A DNA stretch of 64,000 nucleotides, from contig JAYKXP010000138.1 of NCBI GenBank assembly GCA_037176845.1, forward strand, positions 54,679-118,678, in the 5' to 3' direction. Source of the stretch: Paramarasmius palmivorus. Taxonomy: Eukaryota; Basidiomycota; Agaricomycetes; Agaricales; Marasmiaceae. The notes under the pieces were generated by a model that saw only the letters and a list, made by a program, of their open reading frames with translations, was not told where the DNA came from and did no database searches. Each line of letters begins with the position of its first letter. Within the stretch, counting starts at the first letter, position 1. Shown here one piece after another: positions 21,814 through 33,498 of the stretch. Both the position numbers and the translations under genes were made by a program.

Positions 21814-23693
21814 CTACTCAATCTTGAAGCCCCCGGCCAACCCCATAACATTGTCAGGATCAACACGCCGTTTAATATCCTGTAGCCTCTCCAAATTATC
21901 ACCGTACAGTAGCTCCAAAGGTGTATCTCCCAGGGCGTAGTTAGTTATAGAGAATATCATCTGGGAAGCTCTGCCCTTCTTCGATAGCACGGGCCTGAAT
22001 GGCCTGGTGAGCTTCCCGAACAGCATTAAAGAAAAATTCGTCGTCGGCAGGATTAATCCAAGCGGCCCCTAATGCAGTTGGACATACAAACCTGCCTGCA
22101 GGATTGGGGTATGCAGAGTCGGTGCGATGAGCATTCGGCTGGGCGAATGGTTCAGCTATCATGACCAAAACGGCGAAGACATGATTGTTGGCTGCAGCGT
22201 CGGAGACGATCTTCTCAAGTTGGATTTTCATCTCATCGAGAATGCCGACAGTGTAGCGTGAAACGGGAACAACATCGCTCAGAGCGCTGATGACGTTGGG
22301 ATTAGCAAAGGGCGGGGAAGTAGCACATGTGGAACATACCGTGGTGGGCCCAAGTCACCACCGCCGAGAGTTTCCAGCGCAACGGTTAAGCTCGTAGTGG
22401 CAGATCGAGCCACTACAGCACCAGGTACGTTGAGGAACTCGTCGAAAACACCATTGGGTGGTGTTGGACCATCGTAAAATAGGTTCGTCGATAGGTTGGT
22501 CTAGAATACTATCAGTAGAGTCCATCATGCACCGGTATTAAATAGCACCTCATTGAAACCCGTGGCGGTGTAGAGAGTAAGGGCAGCCGCTTTCAGGTCT
22601 GTGTTGTTGAAGCTGAAGCTCTCGCCTGCCCTGTGAACAAAGTCGCTGGCGTTGAGCGGATATACAACAGTGCCAATCTGAAAAATCATCTGTGAGAGTA
22701 GGTAAAGAGCAGGGCAAAAAGATTCTCACCCAAACATCTGTTTGAGGGAATGTTTTAAATGTGAATGAAGTCACGATCCCAAAGTTGTTGAGACCGCCCT
22801 GGAGACCACAGGATCAGAATCAAGACACGGTAAAAGCGTCAATCTCAAGTGCTCACTTTGAGAGCAAAGAACAGATCAGGGCTTGTCTGCTCGTTAATCT
22901 CTACAAATGTCCCATTGGGCAAGACGAGGTCGTAAGAGACGACGGTATCAATGGCAAGGCCGTACTGATCAGTGAAATAACTATAACCTCCGCCTAACGC
23001 GAAACCAGCAACACCTGTCCAAAGCCATGATGAGATACATCGCCGTTTTAGGGAAGGGCAAACTCGTACCAACAGAGGGAGATCTTCCTCCAACCACTTT
23101 TACACCATGGGGTTCCAAAGCGGCGAAAACCTCGCCCCAAGTCAACCCGGCACCAACCTTCGCCGTAGATTGATTTTCGTCGTATTCCACGTCGCTGAAT
23201 CTAGACATTGAGATCTGGACTCCCGGAGTTGAACTGAACCCAGGATTAGCTGCATGTCCTCCGCCCTTGATCTAGAACGCCGTCAGTAGAACGTCCTAAA
23301 GTAGGAATGAAAAGGACTTACAGCGAAGGGAGATCGAGTATCGCCATTAGCCACAGTTTGGAGCTTCAAAGCTGAATCAGCCGGAAACATCAATATACAA
23401 ATAAAGACACGTACGATGAGCGCGACATCATCGGATGTTTCTGGTTGCACTGAACAAGTTGAGTTCTGTGAAGACGTCTGGGTATAATGCCTGTTGTCGG
23501 TTGTGTATTCGTCCGATCCTAGGAAAATGTGAGTTATGAAGTTGAATTTCAAGAACGAAAACAACATACCTGGGAAGAAGACACGGCCTGAAAGTGCGCT
23601 TTGTAGCGAGTTGCACGCTGCTGTTGATGTGCCGTAGGCAAATCTTGCACTGAGAAGAGAAAGGAATGTGATAGTTAGAAGTTGATGCTTCAT
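21814..23693 (-). CDS. Secreted FAD-linked oxidoreductase, copy 1 (C-terminal frameshift)
   Basis: This is a berberine-bridge-enzyme-like FAD-binding oxidase with the same exon plan as the five genes at 46-62 kb. It has a signal peptide (MKHQLLTITFLSLLSARFAYG), the FFPG exon end, SQNSTCSV, the KGGGHAANPGFSS loop whose His would carry the covalent flavin, GGRSPSVGV, GGGYSYFTDQYGLAIDT, a LPNGTFVEI strand and FFALK. The C-terminal substrate-domain part ends in NVMGLAGGFKIE at 21814. Relative to the other copies there is one extra base within 21938-21952. It places a TAA straight after ILYN and throws the last 41 residues (LELLYGDNLER onward) out of frame. Otherwise all exons are open. The gene is either a very recent pseudogene or carries a sequence error. 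A DNA transposon lies 220 bp beyond its 3' end. Confidence 0.85.
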
Positions 23694-23733
23694 GGTAAAA
23701 GAAACTGGTGTTGAATCGTAAGCTGCCCACAAG

Positions 23734-23740
23734 TTTTATA
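23734..23740 (-). promoter_or_regulatory. TATA box of oxidoreductase copy 1
   Basis: TATAAAA on the minus strand, about 40 bp upstream of the ATG at 23693, in the same place as in the other five copies. Confidence 0.6.
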
Positions 23741-24179
23741 CTCGCTGAGTGGTAAAAACCATTATGTCAATGGGATTTATGAGTGCCCAGAAATTAGCTG
23801 ACTTTCGACGGGCCTGACTGCGAGATTATAATCAGTGTCTTGCAAAACAGACGGATAAAGTACGCACACACTTATTGCACCAATAATCGCGATAGAGTGA
23901 CGCCTAGTATGTTTCCATCACTGCGCCGCCTGTTACCCTGAACGCTTAGACAGTGAGCAGAAATTATGCGTGGAGACGACGAATATGTGAGCGCAGTATG
24001 TGCGCAGTTCTGAGAAAGAAGATGGTATGTCAGGTGAGAAAAGTGGCAACTTTAGGTATTCGGAAGACGTCCAAGCCTGCTTGACCGTGGAGGGCCGGTG
24101 AATTGTTTTGCACAGGGAATTCTGTAATAGAACAGGTTTGGTACCCTAGAAAACTGAGTGAGAAGGCATTTGGACGGAT

Positions 24180-24410
24180 ACTGGTGGCAGAATGTACCTC
24201 GCTGGATGCCTGATTGGCATTCATTAAGCTGGACCCCTTCTAGGACATTTCCGTGCGTTCCTCAGCAATGTTGTCATCCCACTAATTGAACCATAACCAA
24301 TCCAACCATCATGCTGATAGTTCCTCGTATTCATAAAGAGCATGTCGCGATAATGAGACACTATGTAACCGCTATATCCGTCTCTTGAAGACGTTTCCAA
24401 GTCTCCGTAA
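24180..24410 (-). pseudogene. Coding-like relic B (paralogous to the relic at 8.7-9.0 kb)
   Basis: The minus strand carries RNYQHDGW after an AG acceptor, followed by sequence matching relic A up to an ASSE/GTAC splice junction equivalent to the ASNE/GTAC of relic A, but with more damage. Family unknown. Confidence 0.35.
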
Positions 24411-25258
24411 ATTTTGAGAGCTTCTCACTGAGCCAGCGAAGAGCACCCGAACGAGATCGAAGAGAAGAATCCACAAAGGAATTGCAACACGTCCACGTCG
24501 GGAAGGTCGTTCCCGAGAAGAGCTACTGTCAGTGCCAGTATTCGGTCCTTTGATTGCTCCTCCGTCACGACGAGCAGACATATCCGACCCGATAGGTCTT
24601 GCTGTCTCCACGACCTCGTATTATCATTGAAATTGAGCAAGGGAACAAGGAAAGAGGCAATTGATGGTCAATGATCAAGTCAAAGAAATTCTAGACTCCC
24701 GCTCTTGGCTCCACAACCACCACCATCACCACCGCAACCGCATACCCCCAACATTCCTCATACCCGGCCTTGACCGCATTTTTATGCAAGGTTCTGGGCT
24801 CATGGCTTCAAGAAGTTCAGGATAAGACCTAGGCAATCGACTTACGGATAGCTACAAGACCCTGTTATCGCAGATTTCGCCCCCTTTCTCGCAACATACC
24901 GTATCAGGATGGGCACGATGCAAGGGTTTTTACTCATGCCACTTAGGCTCTCTGTCTCTCGATGACGCCACGAGGAAAGGACAAGAGAAAAGGGAAAAGG
25001 GAAAGACAGTTTCAGAGTAGAGGTCTAGTCCGACCTGGACGGTGAGCATTCTTTCGTCACTTCCTTTACAACAAAGTTAAAAACCTTTACTTTTCTCTCT
25101 CTTCAGGTTTTCTCAAACATCCCAACGCAGCGGACCCACCTCCCATACGCAGCATGACCATCTTCCGCTTTGATCAAAATCCACAATGCCACAAGTCAGC
25201 ACAAAGGAAGTTGTGGCTTTCAGGCCATATCCTCTGCCGCTTTGACATACAGCTTCAT

Positions 25259-25268
25259 TATATAAAAG
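25259..25268 (+). promoter_or_regulatory. TATA box
   Basis: TATATAAAAG lies 57 bp upstream of the ATG at 25325. This favours that ATG over the in-frame ATG at 25154, which would lie upstream of the promoter. Confidence 0.5.
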
Positions 25269-25324
25269 GTTCTCAAAGACAGTGTCTTTGTTCAGCATTA
25301 CCTTCACCGCTACCTCGAGATACC

Positions 25325-26347
25325 ATGGCTATTGACGCTCCCAAACAAATGAACGCGTCTTCAGACAACCTCGTGTCGCCCATCAGAATGACATTTGGAC
25401 CTCCATCGCCTACACTCTCTTCACACGAAAACGACTCCATTGAAACACTCGCGGACACATACACAGTCAATCCACGGGGCGATGACCTCAGCCTTCGTCG
25501 GTACAGCTCCCCAAGTTCCTCTGTCCGAGGAACCTATGCACGTTCTTCCAGGCCCACGTCTTTCATGGATTTCGAAAGCGAACAACCGGTACATTTCGGT
25601 GGACTTGGTGATCTGGGGAATGTCGATAGGGCGATTGAAAGAGAGGTGTTCTTTGGTCACGGTCGTACCACGAGACGACGAAGTACTATCCGACGCAGGG
25701 TGTACGACTCGGATGCTATCTCTATCGTTACTACTCGGACGACGGTTAGTACCATTCGAGCTGTGCGGAACCCGGATGTGTGTCCGCCCGTGCTGAGGCA
25801 ACGGGAGAGAGGTTCCAAGGTTTCGGATAGTGGTGTAAAGGGCCGGAATCCGGAGGAAGATGACAGAGAGAGGAAGAGTAGGACGTGGAAAGGTCCTAGT
25901 AGGCTTAAGGAGAGGTTTGGGATGCTGTTTAGTGGTAGGAAGGAGAATGCAGGAATTCTAGACCGAGACGAGAAGCGTAAAAAGACATTTTCGTTTAGGA
26001 GAAAGGATAGGGATATCGATGTTACACCGCAGATTCCTGCTAGTAGCCCGAGATCACCTTCGTTCTTCGCTCGCCGTGGTAGTCTCGTACGGAAAGGTTC
26101 CATATCTTCAAGAGGGATCGCCAATGTCCCCGTCTCCGTACCACCGCTTTCACCCTCGGCCAACCAGATGAAGATGAGGAAGCAGCAGCTTCGACGATCA
26201 AGATCATTCGCTGGTTTTCGTGGTAGCATTATACAGGTTGACGAGGAGGATGATGCGGATATTGACGAGATCACCAAGGAGGCGACCAAGGTCAATGAAG
26301 AAGTCCGGAGAAATTATTCGTATGCTGAAGAGTCGGATGACTCGTGA
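25325..26347 (+). CDS. Basic, Ser/Arg-rich disordered protein, 340 residues
   Basis: A single exon. The chosen start (MAIDAPKQMN) follows a TATA box at 25259. An upstream in-frame ATG at 25154 would add 57 residues and seems less likely. The protein is low in hydrophobic residues and rich in Ser, Arg and Pro. It has repeated SPSS, RRRST and SFRRKDR basic patches typical of kinase target sites, and an acidic C-terminus (VDEEDDADIDEITKEA) ending in EESDDS. No transmembrane segment or enzyme motif is visible. Composition fits a phosphoprotein scaffold or cytoskeletal regulator, but that is a guess. Confidence 0.75.
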   Translation: MAIDAPKQMNASSDNLVSPIRMTFGPPSPTLSSHENDSIETLADTYTVNPRGDDLSLRRYSSPSSSVRGTYARSSRPTSFMDFESEQPVHFGGLGDLGNVDRAIEREVFFGHGRTTRRRSTIRRRVYDSDAISIVTTRTTVSTIRAVRNPDVCPPVLRQRERGSKVSDSGVKGRNPEEDDRERKSRTWKGPSRLKERFGMLFSGRKENAGILDRDEKRKKTFSFRRKDRDIDVTPQIPASSPRSPSFFARRGSLVRKGSISSRGIANVPVSVPPLSPSANQMKMRKQQLRRSRSFAGFRGSIIQVDEEDDADIDEITKEATKVNEEVRRNYSYAEESDDS

Positions 26348-27230
26348 AGGAATACACTATTAGAGAAGTTGTAACTAGTAGGGAGTCGATCTAGATGTAC
26401 GATATCGCCGGACATGTATGTAAAGCTTTGTGTATAGCTCACATTTCTCATATTCGGATGTTTATGTTGCCATGTTTTTAACGCTGCTTTTTAAGCCTGT
26501 ACTCATGAGCTGGAAGCGTCTATACTGCTTTAGATTCACTCTTCCAGGCCTCCCGCTTCCCACGTCACCGCGAACCGCGAACTCTATCCACCCAATGTAT
26601 TCCGCCGACTGTCGCGTGCAGCCTCCCGGAGTTTTTTCCCAAGCCGGCTCTCTCTGCTTGTAAGAAGATTTGACTACAGAGTTATTTTGAGGTCCAGATT
26701 GCGACACCACGCTGCTACACTTCTCCAGTGCCCACACTAAATCTCGTAATGATAGGAATTTTGAATCCTTGGGACCTTGAGGTGTGTTGACAACAGGTTA
26801 ACAATCAATATATTGATGTTCGGCAAGCCGCAAACCATGCTGGCGAATTATTGGGGTGAATATTCAGATAAAAAATTGCAGGACTTCCACCATTTTTTAT
26901 GCTGCTCACAGAGTATTCCAGTGACTGTTCAGAGAACAAAACCTAAGAGAGAAACACTCTGGTCGTGTGGGGGGAATGGCCCAAGCGCGCAGTAGACGCC
27001 GGGTGCAGTAGGCCCGGTATTGTTACGTAAACAATGGATTATTGCCGAGGCGGGCGACCCTGTCTCGACCTGTTTACTTTCCCTCGCTCTCTGTCACTCT
27101 GCTGGTTCGACTGTGCTTTCCTGGTTTTCTGTACTCTACTGCTTCAAGTATTCTGCTACGGCTACGATATTTACGACCCTCAAATTCGCCTGATTTTCCC
27201 CTGCATTCACCACCAAAGAGATAGTACTAT
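26348..27230. other. Intergenic
   Basis: No supported gene. The right part presumably holds the promoter of the vezatin-like gene; pyrimidine-rich stretches precede its ATG at 27231. Confidence 0.4.
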
Positions 27231-30124
27231 ATGGCCCAGGCTGTATTCGATGACCATCCACTAGAACAGTACTTCAGAGGTACGCGTCAACGGAGTTTTT
27301 GTGAAGGCTAAATTATTTATGGACACTACAGAAGAAGCTGGAGAAGCATCTGGAATGATGCCCGGAGGCTCGTCAGAGTTCATGTTAGTGGTTGAGGACG
27401 AGGATATAGACGGAGAAGGAGAGAATATGGAGATGACCCCAGGCTTGCTGAATGACTTGTATGAGGTGTGTCTCCTAGTCGCATTGCTGCTTGCTGTCAC
27501 CCGCGAGGCTTTGGAGCGCAGGCTAATCTCCTGTTTCATAGTCATTAAACTCTGCATTTGCACCACAAACAAGTACTGCGCTCGTGGAACGCTTCAAGTA
27601 TAGCGTCATATCATCCTCACTCTTATCTACCTCTTTGAGCACAACCCAAACACACCGACGTTACTCTTCGGATATCCCAGGCGACATTCACTCGAGGTCG
27701 TCTAGCATTGACCGTACAGAGGCGAACCAACCCCAACAACCCACACTCACACACTCCCTTGGCAATTCAGAACCTCATTATCTTATATCTGCTCTGGCTC
27801 TCGCGCTCGTTACCGTTGTTTTTAGCGCTGGATATTATGGTTTCAGCGCACTCATTGGCGTTTCTTATTTGTATATATTCATGCAGGATTCGACTTCAAA
27901 ACATGCTATGACACCTGTGGGTATCCATTCATACTTAGTTTCTTCCGTCTATCATGGTGCTTACTATTTCGGCTGTTTAGTCTTTGAACGCATTGGACGA
28001 CTTGATCTCAGCAGGAAATGTTTGGGATTCCGTCGTTCAAGATGTGATGACCACTCTCGAGAAAGACGAGAAACGGTATGTACTTTGTTATCCTCGGGAA
28101 ACTTGTCGTTAATGACCTTCACTTTTAGAATGATCTACGGCACAAGCATACCTTCCCCCGCCTCCTCTCTCCGCGTTGCCCTTCATTCCACATTATTAAC
28201 GACCCAAAATCAATGCGACAACGTTCGCCAACTCCTCGCTGCCCTCGCATCTCACACCGAGCTGGCACAACTATCCGAGATGTACGCGCCACCATCACCT
28301 ATCCCCAACAAATCCACCTTCAACCCGAGCCAAGGCCCTCGGCCTTTCTCCCTTCCCATCCGAAAACGTTCATCGTCGTCACCGAAATCCCATACGACAA
28401 TAGACAATAAACGCGCTACCTGGAATGGTTCCTACGCTTCACTGGCTAATGCAGGTAGTCCAACCATGCAGATTCTCAAGCGACGAGAGAAACGCAGATC
28501 AGATCTCTCGGCACTGTTGCAATCCACCACATCACCAAAGAGTGCCAGCGCACCCGTCACACCATCCGGAGATGGGATGGGTCTAGAAGGCGTTGCCGAA
28601 GAAGACTCGCACGACGACGACGACGACAACACTGCAGAAGACCAAGAAGCCGAACATGAAAGACAACGAGAACAATTCGGTCTCGCGGCTCTCGAACTGC
28701 AACGGCAACGCAAACTAGGCGGCCTCGAAACACTCGGTGTACCGCGTACACCATCTACATCACGCCACCGAAGCTTAAGCCCGAATCCGAATTACAGCAC
28801 CGTCGCAACGCCAGGTCTACCTTTGACACCATCTCCAACTCGATCACCCCTACTTTCGCCTCGTTCACCCCGTTCCCCGCTTTCGCCTCTTGGGTTGAGT
28901 GCCTCGAGATTCACGAATATACAAGCGCCTAGACATCCCCTATCATTGTCTGCACTGCATTTGGCATTACAAGGTGCCTTGGCATCAAAGAGATACGCGT
29001 GTTCACATTTGTTGGCTTTGCGTTTCGCAGAGGAGAAAGATGACGAGACGTATTGGGAAGATGTGCGTAGTGTTATGGAGCTTTTGACTACGACATTTGT
29101 CGATGCTAGTGCAAGGTTGACGGAAGCACTAGAAGAGGTGGAGAGGATGCGATTGGAGGATGAACAGCCTACACCTGCACCTGTTGGGATGAAGCTGGGT
29201 GAAGAGGAACCTGGTATGGGAGTGTTTGAGCAACAGCAGAGGAAACACAGGCCGAGGTCTTCGTTGGGTGAGGTATCGTTTGCACCCATGCCGAGTCACC
29301 TGTCTAGGTTTGCGACTCATGTAGAGGCTATTTCGTCTGCATTGAACGACGCTAGGGAGCATCTCGAAGAGTGCGTGGCCAAGTTGAAGGAAGGGGATCC
29401 AGAGGATAGTCGGAGGAGTGTTTCGCCGTCTCCTGGGTTTGAAGGAGGTGATGAACAAGATCGTGTTCACCCAGCGCTACAGGCTTACGAGCGGCTAAGA
29501 CGAGAGCTTGGACTAGCGCTGCGCGAGTGTGAGAGGGGTAGAGAACGGTTACTGGACGTTGTCCAGCCGTCTAGATCAGGCCAGTCGGACGATGAAGAGG
29601 AGGATGACTTGCCCGGGCTCGGTCATGACCGTGAAGGCTCTGTGGAATCGGACGATAAGCCTGATTCGATGGAGTACGAATCTATCTCCCAGTCGCATCC
29701 ACACTCTCAACCTGTGGTCGTCAACTCCGACGGTCCTAGTGGAGGCATTGACGATGCCACCTCCCATCTCCTTCTAACAGCCGGTGCCGAACATCTACCT
29801 CCACCTGGCATTGAGCAGGTGTATGAAGGTGACTCGGCGAACGTCGGCATCTTCAATCGCGAGCGCTCAAAGCTTTCGAGAGAGGAGCGGATAGAAATGG
29901 TCAAGAAGGCTCGTGAGAGTGGAAAGCGGCTAAGCCATCTTGGGATTCGGTTACCTGAAGAGTCTACACTCGGAATGGAAAAGTGGGGTCCAGGAGGCGA
30001 GGTTGTGCAGGAGCTCAAGGATGTTATCTGGAAAGTCGGAGAGAAGAGGAGGAGGATGGCATCGGACAGTCATATACCGACAGATCACAGACCGCAGTTG
30101 TTACAGATGAGCGGGCCTGGTTGA
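27231..30124 (+). CDS. Vezatin/myosin-binding-domain-like membrane protein, about 882 residues
   Basis: Five exons in one frame: 27231-27279, 27332-27465, 27542-27916, 27981-28075 and 28129-30124; their lengths sum to 883 codons with the stop. The N-terminus (MAQAVFDDHPLEQYFR) leads to an acidic stretch, ERFKYSVISSSLLS, two close hydrophobic helices (YLISALALALVTVVFSAGYY and ALIGVSYLYIFM), then a conserved LDDLISAGNVWDSVV segment. The long last exon holds SLRVALHSTLLTTQ, CDNVRQLLAAL and LAQLSEMYAPPSP, a Ser/Pro-rich linker, a helical region with YACSHLLALRF and acidic coiled coil, and a C-terminal block (NRERSKLSREERIEMVKKAR). This arrangement is what I associate with basidiomycete proteins assigned to the vezatin (myosin-binding) family. 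A membrane-anchored, cytoskeleton-linked role is inferred from the family. Confidence 0.75.
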
Positions 30125-30303
30125 GTTTCTTTGACTTCTTGATTATTGGATATGTTGTTATATTATTGGTCTGCTAATAGTTTTATTCCTCACGATGTAT
30201 ATATACACATGGATATCCTGCAGACATGTGTGATAGAAAAGGATACTACATCAAAGGGTATCATTGAATGGATGTCAAGATTCATAGTTCGGTACCGCCC
30301 ACT

Positions 30304-32318
30304 TCACTCTTTCGTCATGGCTTCCAACGTCTTGCGGTCAAATCGGGGGGTGATCTTGCATTTGAAGGGGAGCAAGCGGCTAGCAAATAGCAGATAAGTG
30401 GATGAGCACAGGGTTGAAAAGGCATTTAAGCGCTTACTTGACAGCACCACCTTCACTCTTCATTTCTGGCAGGACAGGTTTACCGTCTTCTATGACTGGT
30501 GAGACGTTCAATACAGCTAAGCATGTAGCAAGAGTGATGAACACAGAAATATCAGCAAGAAGACGACCAGGGCAAACCCTGTAAGGTAGTATCATTGATA
30601 ACTGCTTGGAGGTAATGACTAGGTCAATGTACCTTCTTCCAAATCCAAATAGAGCATCGCGTGGGCTAGGCTCGGGGTTGGGGCCTAAGAAACGATCCGG
30701 ATTGAACTTTTCCGGGTTAGGATATACTTGCGGATCACGAAGCATCTTCCTACAATAACATCAGTCGGTTGAATACCGAATAGAATGAAGTGGTTCTCAC
30801 CATATGTTCGTGATGACGATGCTACCTTTCGGGATGAAGTAACCTTCGTGAATATCGTCTTCCGTGGTACAGTGCGGAAGTCCTGTCAATCAATAGTTAA
30901 ACCGAAGGACTACGGGAGGACATGCGGTAGGAGCCGGTCGGCAAATAGAGCATACCATTTGGAACTGCTGGATTCACCCTAAGCACCTCCTAGAAGAGTG
31001 TCAAAAAGTATTTATCATGCAGGAATTCTACGAGGCCTACCTTCGTAAGAGCCTCTAGATATGGGAGATTGTCTCGGTCTTCAACGGTAGGCAACCGATG
31101 TCCGCCCAAGACAGCATCAATTTCCTTTTGAGCTTTCTGCTGAATGTCTGGGTAGAGGGTCATTGCAAGGAAGAACGTGTGCACAGTGATAGCAGTCTGT
31201 GGAATACGGTCAACAAACAGATGCTCACAGAATTGAGATGAAAAGGGAATCTCACGGTTTCGCCGCCTCCTCCAAGCATAGAACCTGAAGCATACTTCAG
31301 AATGTCTTCATCTTCTTCAGAAAGACCTTTTTTCAGCCATTTGGCAGTGAACGAGTCTTCTGCGGTTCCAGCCGCCTATTGTCAGAAGATCAATGACGTG
31401 CGTTTCGGGAAAGAGTTCACTACAAACTAGCTCTCGTTTCACGAAGTTGAATGGCGTGTCGACCATGTTACCAAAGAGGGGACGACCCAGCCGCGCTACT
31501 TTCTGGAAACCCGCCCCTGGTACCCATTCCGGAACGTGTTGCACTAGCAAGTTGTGTGAGTCGGATTGTTATCCTTCACGTGGAAGGTGTACTCACATAT
31601 AGGTAGATTGTTGACCATATACGCGCCTGGCGTACATCCTTCGTTGAAAGACTTCATAGCAACGTTTCCAGCCTCGACAAACTCGTCGTCGTGATCTTTG
31701 GCAACATAACCGTAGGCGACGCGTAAAACGATTGCCCCTGCATGTCTGGCAAGGTGCATGTCAGTAATGAAGTCAGAAAGAATTGAGTTTGAGCATAACT
31801 CACTGGAAGCAGTGTTCCATCAGACGTTCTGGGGTTTCGGTACAAAGCTTCACAAAATGCCGTGCGTGAGCAACTTCTTGGGGCCAGTATGACTGAATAG
31901 ACTTGGTATTGCCCATTTCCTCGTGAAAGACTTGTCGATACTTTCTGAAACGCGGTCCATAGGGCGTGAAGGCCATAGCATTTTCCCAACCCATCAAGAA
32001 GGCCATAGGTATGAAAGGACGCGACGAATATATCGCGCCCTTCTGAGAATCTGCCAGCATCTTAACCGCTGCCTTGTACTGGTTGACAACCACTATAGTT
32101 GCTCCAAAGGCTGACGCTGACACGATTGGCCCATATTCATCAGCCCATTTGCCGTATGTCTCCCATTCGAAGGACGTAGGAATGTCAAGTAGGTTGCGTA
32201 GAATGGGAAGCCCTGGAGGACCGGGAGGTAAAGGGGGAAGCTTTTTCGATTTAGATGATCGGGCAATGTAGTATCCAGAGATAAACAAGACGAGGAAGAT
32301 TTCGATGTACCAGGACAT
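30304..32318 (-). CDS. Cytochrome P450 monooxygenase
   Basis: A microsomal P450. The N-terminal anchor helix (MSWYIEIFLVLFISGYYIA) is followed by the proline hinge LPPLPPGPPGLPILRN. The I-helix region shows GGGETTAITVHTFF, the K-helix ExxR lies in EALTKEVLRVNP, PERF-like FNPDRFLGP follows, and the heme loop FGFGRR/VCPGR is split by an intron, with the Cys as heme ligand. Introns are numerous, as in other basidiomycete P450s. A last small exon is needed: after GGAV an intron with a GTAAGC donor joins to RLLPFKCKITPRFD, ending at TGA 30304. Stopping at the in-frame TAA at 30434 would drop this typical P450 C-terminus. Length is about 500 residues, complete. The family resembles those often labelled O-methylsterigmatocystin oxidoreductase-like in mushrooms; the substrate is unknown. 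Confidence 0.9.
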
Positions 32319-33498
32319 CGTAGCAGAGCTCCGAGTGAGAATGGGAAATCAAGAACCGTTGAGAGCGTAGCTTTTTCTATATGTTTCCCCAAATCTAGAT
32401 CGAAGAATACATTAATGGCAGTCGTGAGATATGTTTAGAAGAGCGCTGAGAAACCATCATCCCGGAGGCCTTGAAGTTGATTTCAAGAAGGCAACAAGAA
32501 GCTGCCCAATACACGATCAGAAATGTTCTGTACATAGAAATAGGACCCACTGAATAAAATACTCTACCCTGATTTTTTTCAGATCCGCTCTCCAATGGGG
32601 ATCTGAACAAATCGCGGTCATTTCGTGGAATCGGTCCCATTGCGTATGGTGGAGGAGGTGAAGAGAAACACCACGTGGACCGTGGGACACACTCGCAATT
32701 CGCATTCGAACTCCGCGGGTTTTTGTCACGACTCTCACTACAACCTCCGCCGAGGTCGCCACCACTAGCACCCTACGCCAGAGCTCTAAAACTTCCTGAA
32801 GACTTCTTTCTACAAGCCCGAGATCTTTCAGGGCACCCTAACGAGAACTAGTGGCCCCATGGCATCAAACGTAAACTGCCTTAATTTGGACTCATGAAGG
32901 TCGTTGGAAGCCATTCTCAATTGGTGATGTTATGAGTTAACCACATGGTTATCTCAACAGTTGTGAAGTGACTTAGTAAGTGTCAAAACTTCCGTGGTTC
33001 CTTCTACTTTCGTCAGTTAACCTTTTGTCCAAAAAAGCCTCACTACAGCCGACCTTGATTTCCCTGCCTCGAATTCAAATGATTTCAAACAATACATTCT
33101 ACCTTACAGCTTTTCCACCACGGATGGCAGAGCTGCGGGACGATTTATCGGTGAACTGCGACGAACCTCTCACGACCAGCGTGTTATGCTCCCGTCTCGA
33201 TCCAAGGCCTCCGAAGGCATTATCAAAGCCCGCTATCAGTTGGAGTAGCTACCAATGTAGCGCATCTGCAACCACGCACTAGTTGATGGCCGACCTATGA
33301 CCATCGGGAGACCATGTCATTCGAATCAATTAAAATCCTGTCGGAATAAAAGCCCAAACGAATTAGAGATTACGGAAGTGTCTGTCTTCCTTTTTCACAG
33401 AGCAATCTTAAAGCTTTCAAATACGCGGGTACTCCAGGTGAAGATTCCTGCACTTCTTGCCGATTCCGCCCCTCCTTTGACTTTCCCCTTCACTTCGA
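32319..33498. other. Intergenic between divergent P450 and DUF6534 genes
   Basis: Shared promoter region with no supported gene. Several short frames on both strands are not convincing. Confidence 0.4.

Noticed and set aside
25154..25324. Upstream in-frame ATG of the disordered protein
   Set aside because: A good TATA box lies between this ATG and the one at 25325, so the downstream start is preferred.
30434..30436. TAA as the end of the P450
   Set aside because: A GTAAGC donor overlaps it, and the next exon supplies the typical P450 C-terminal KCKITPR-like segment ending at 30304.
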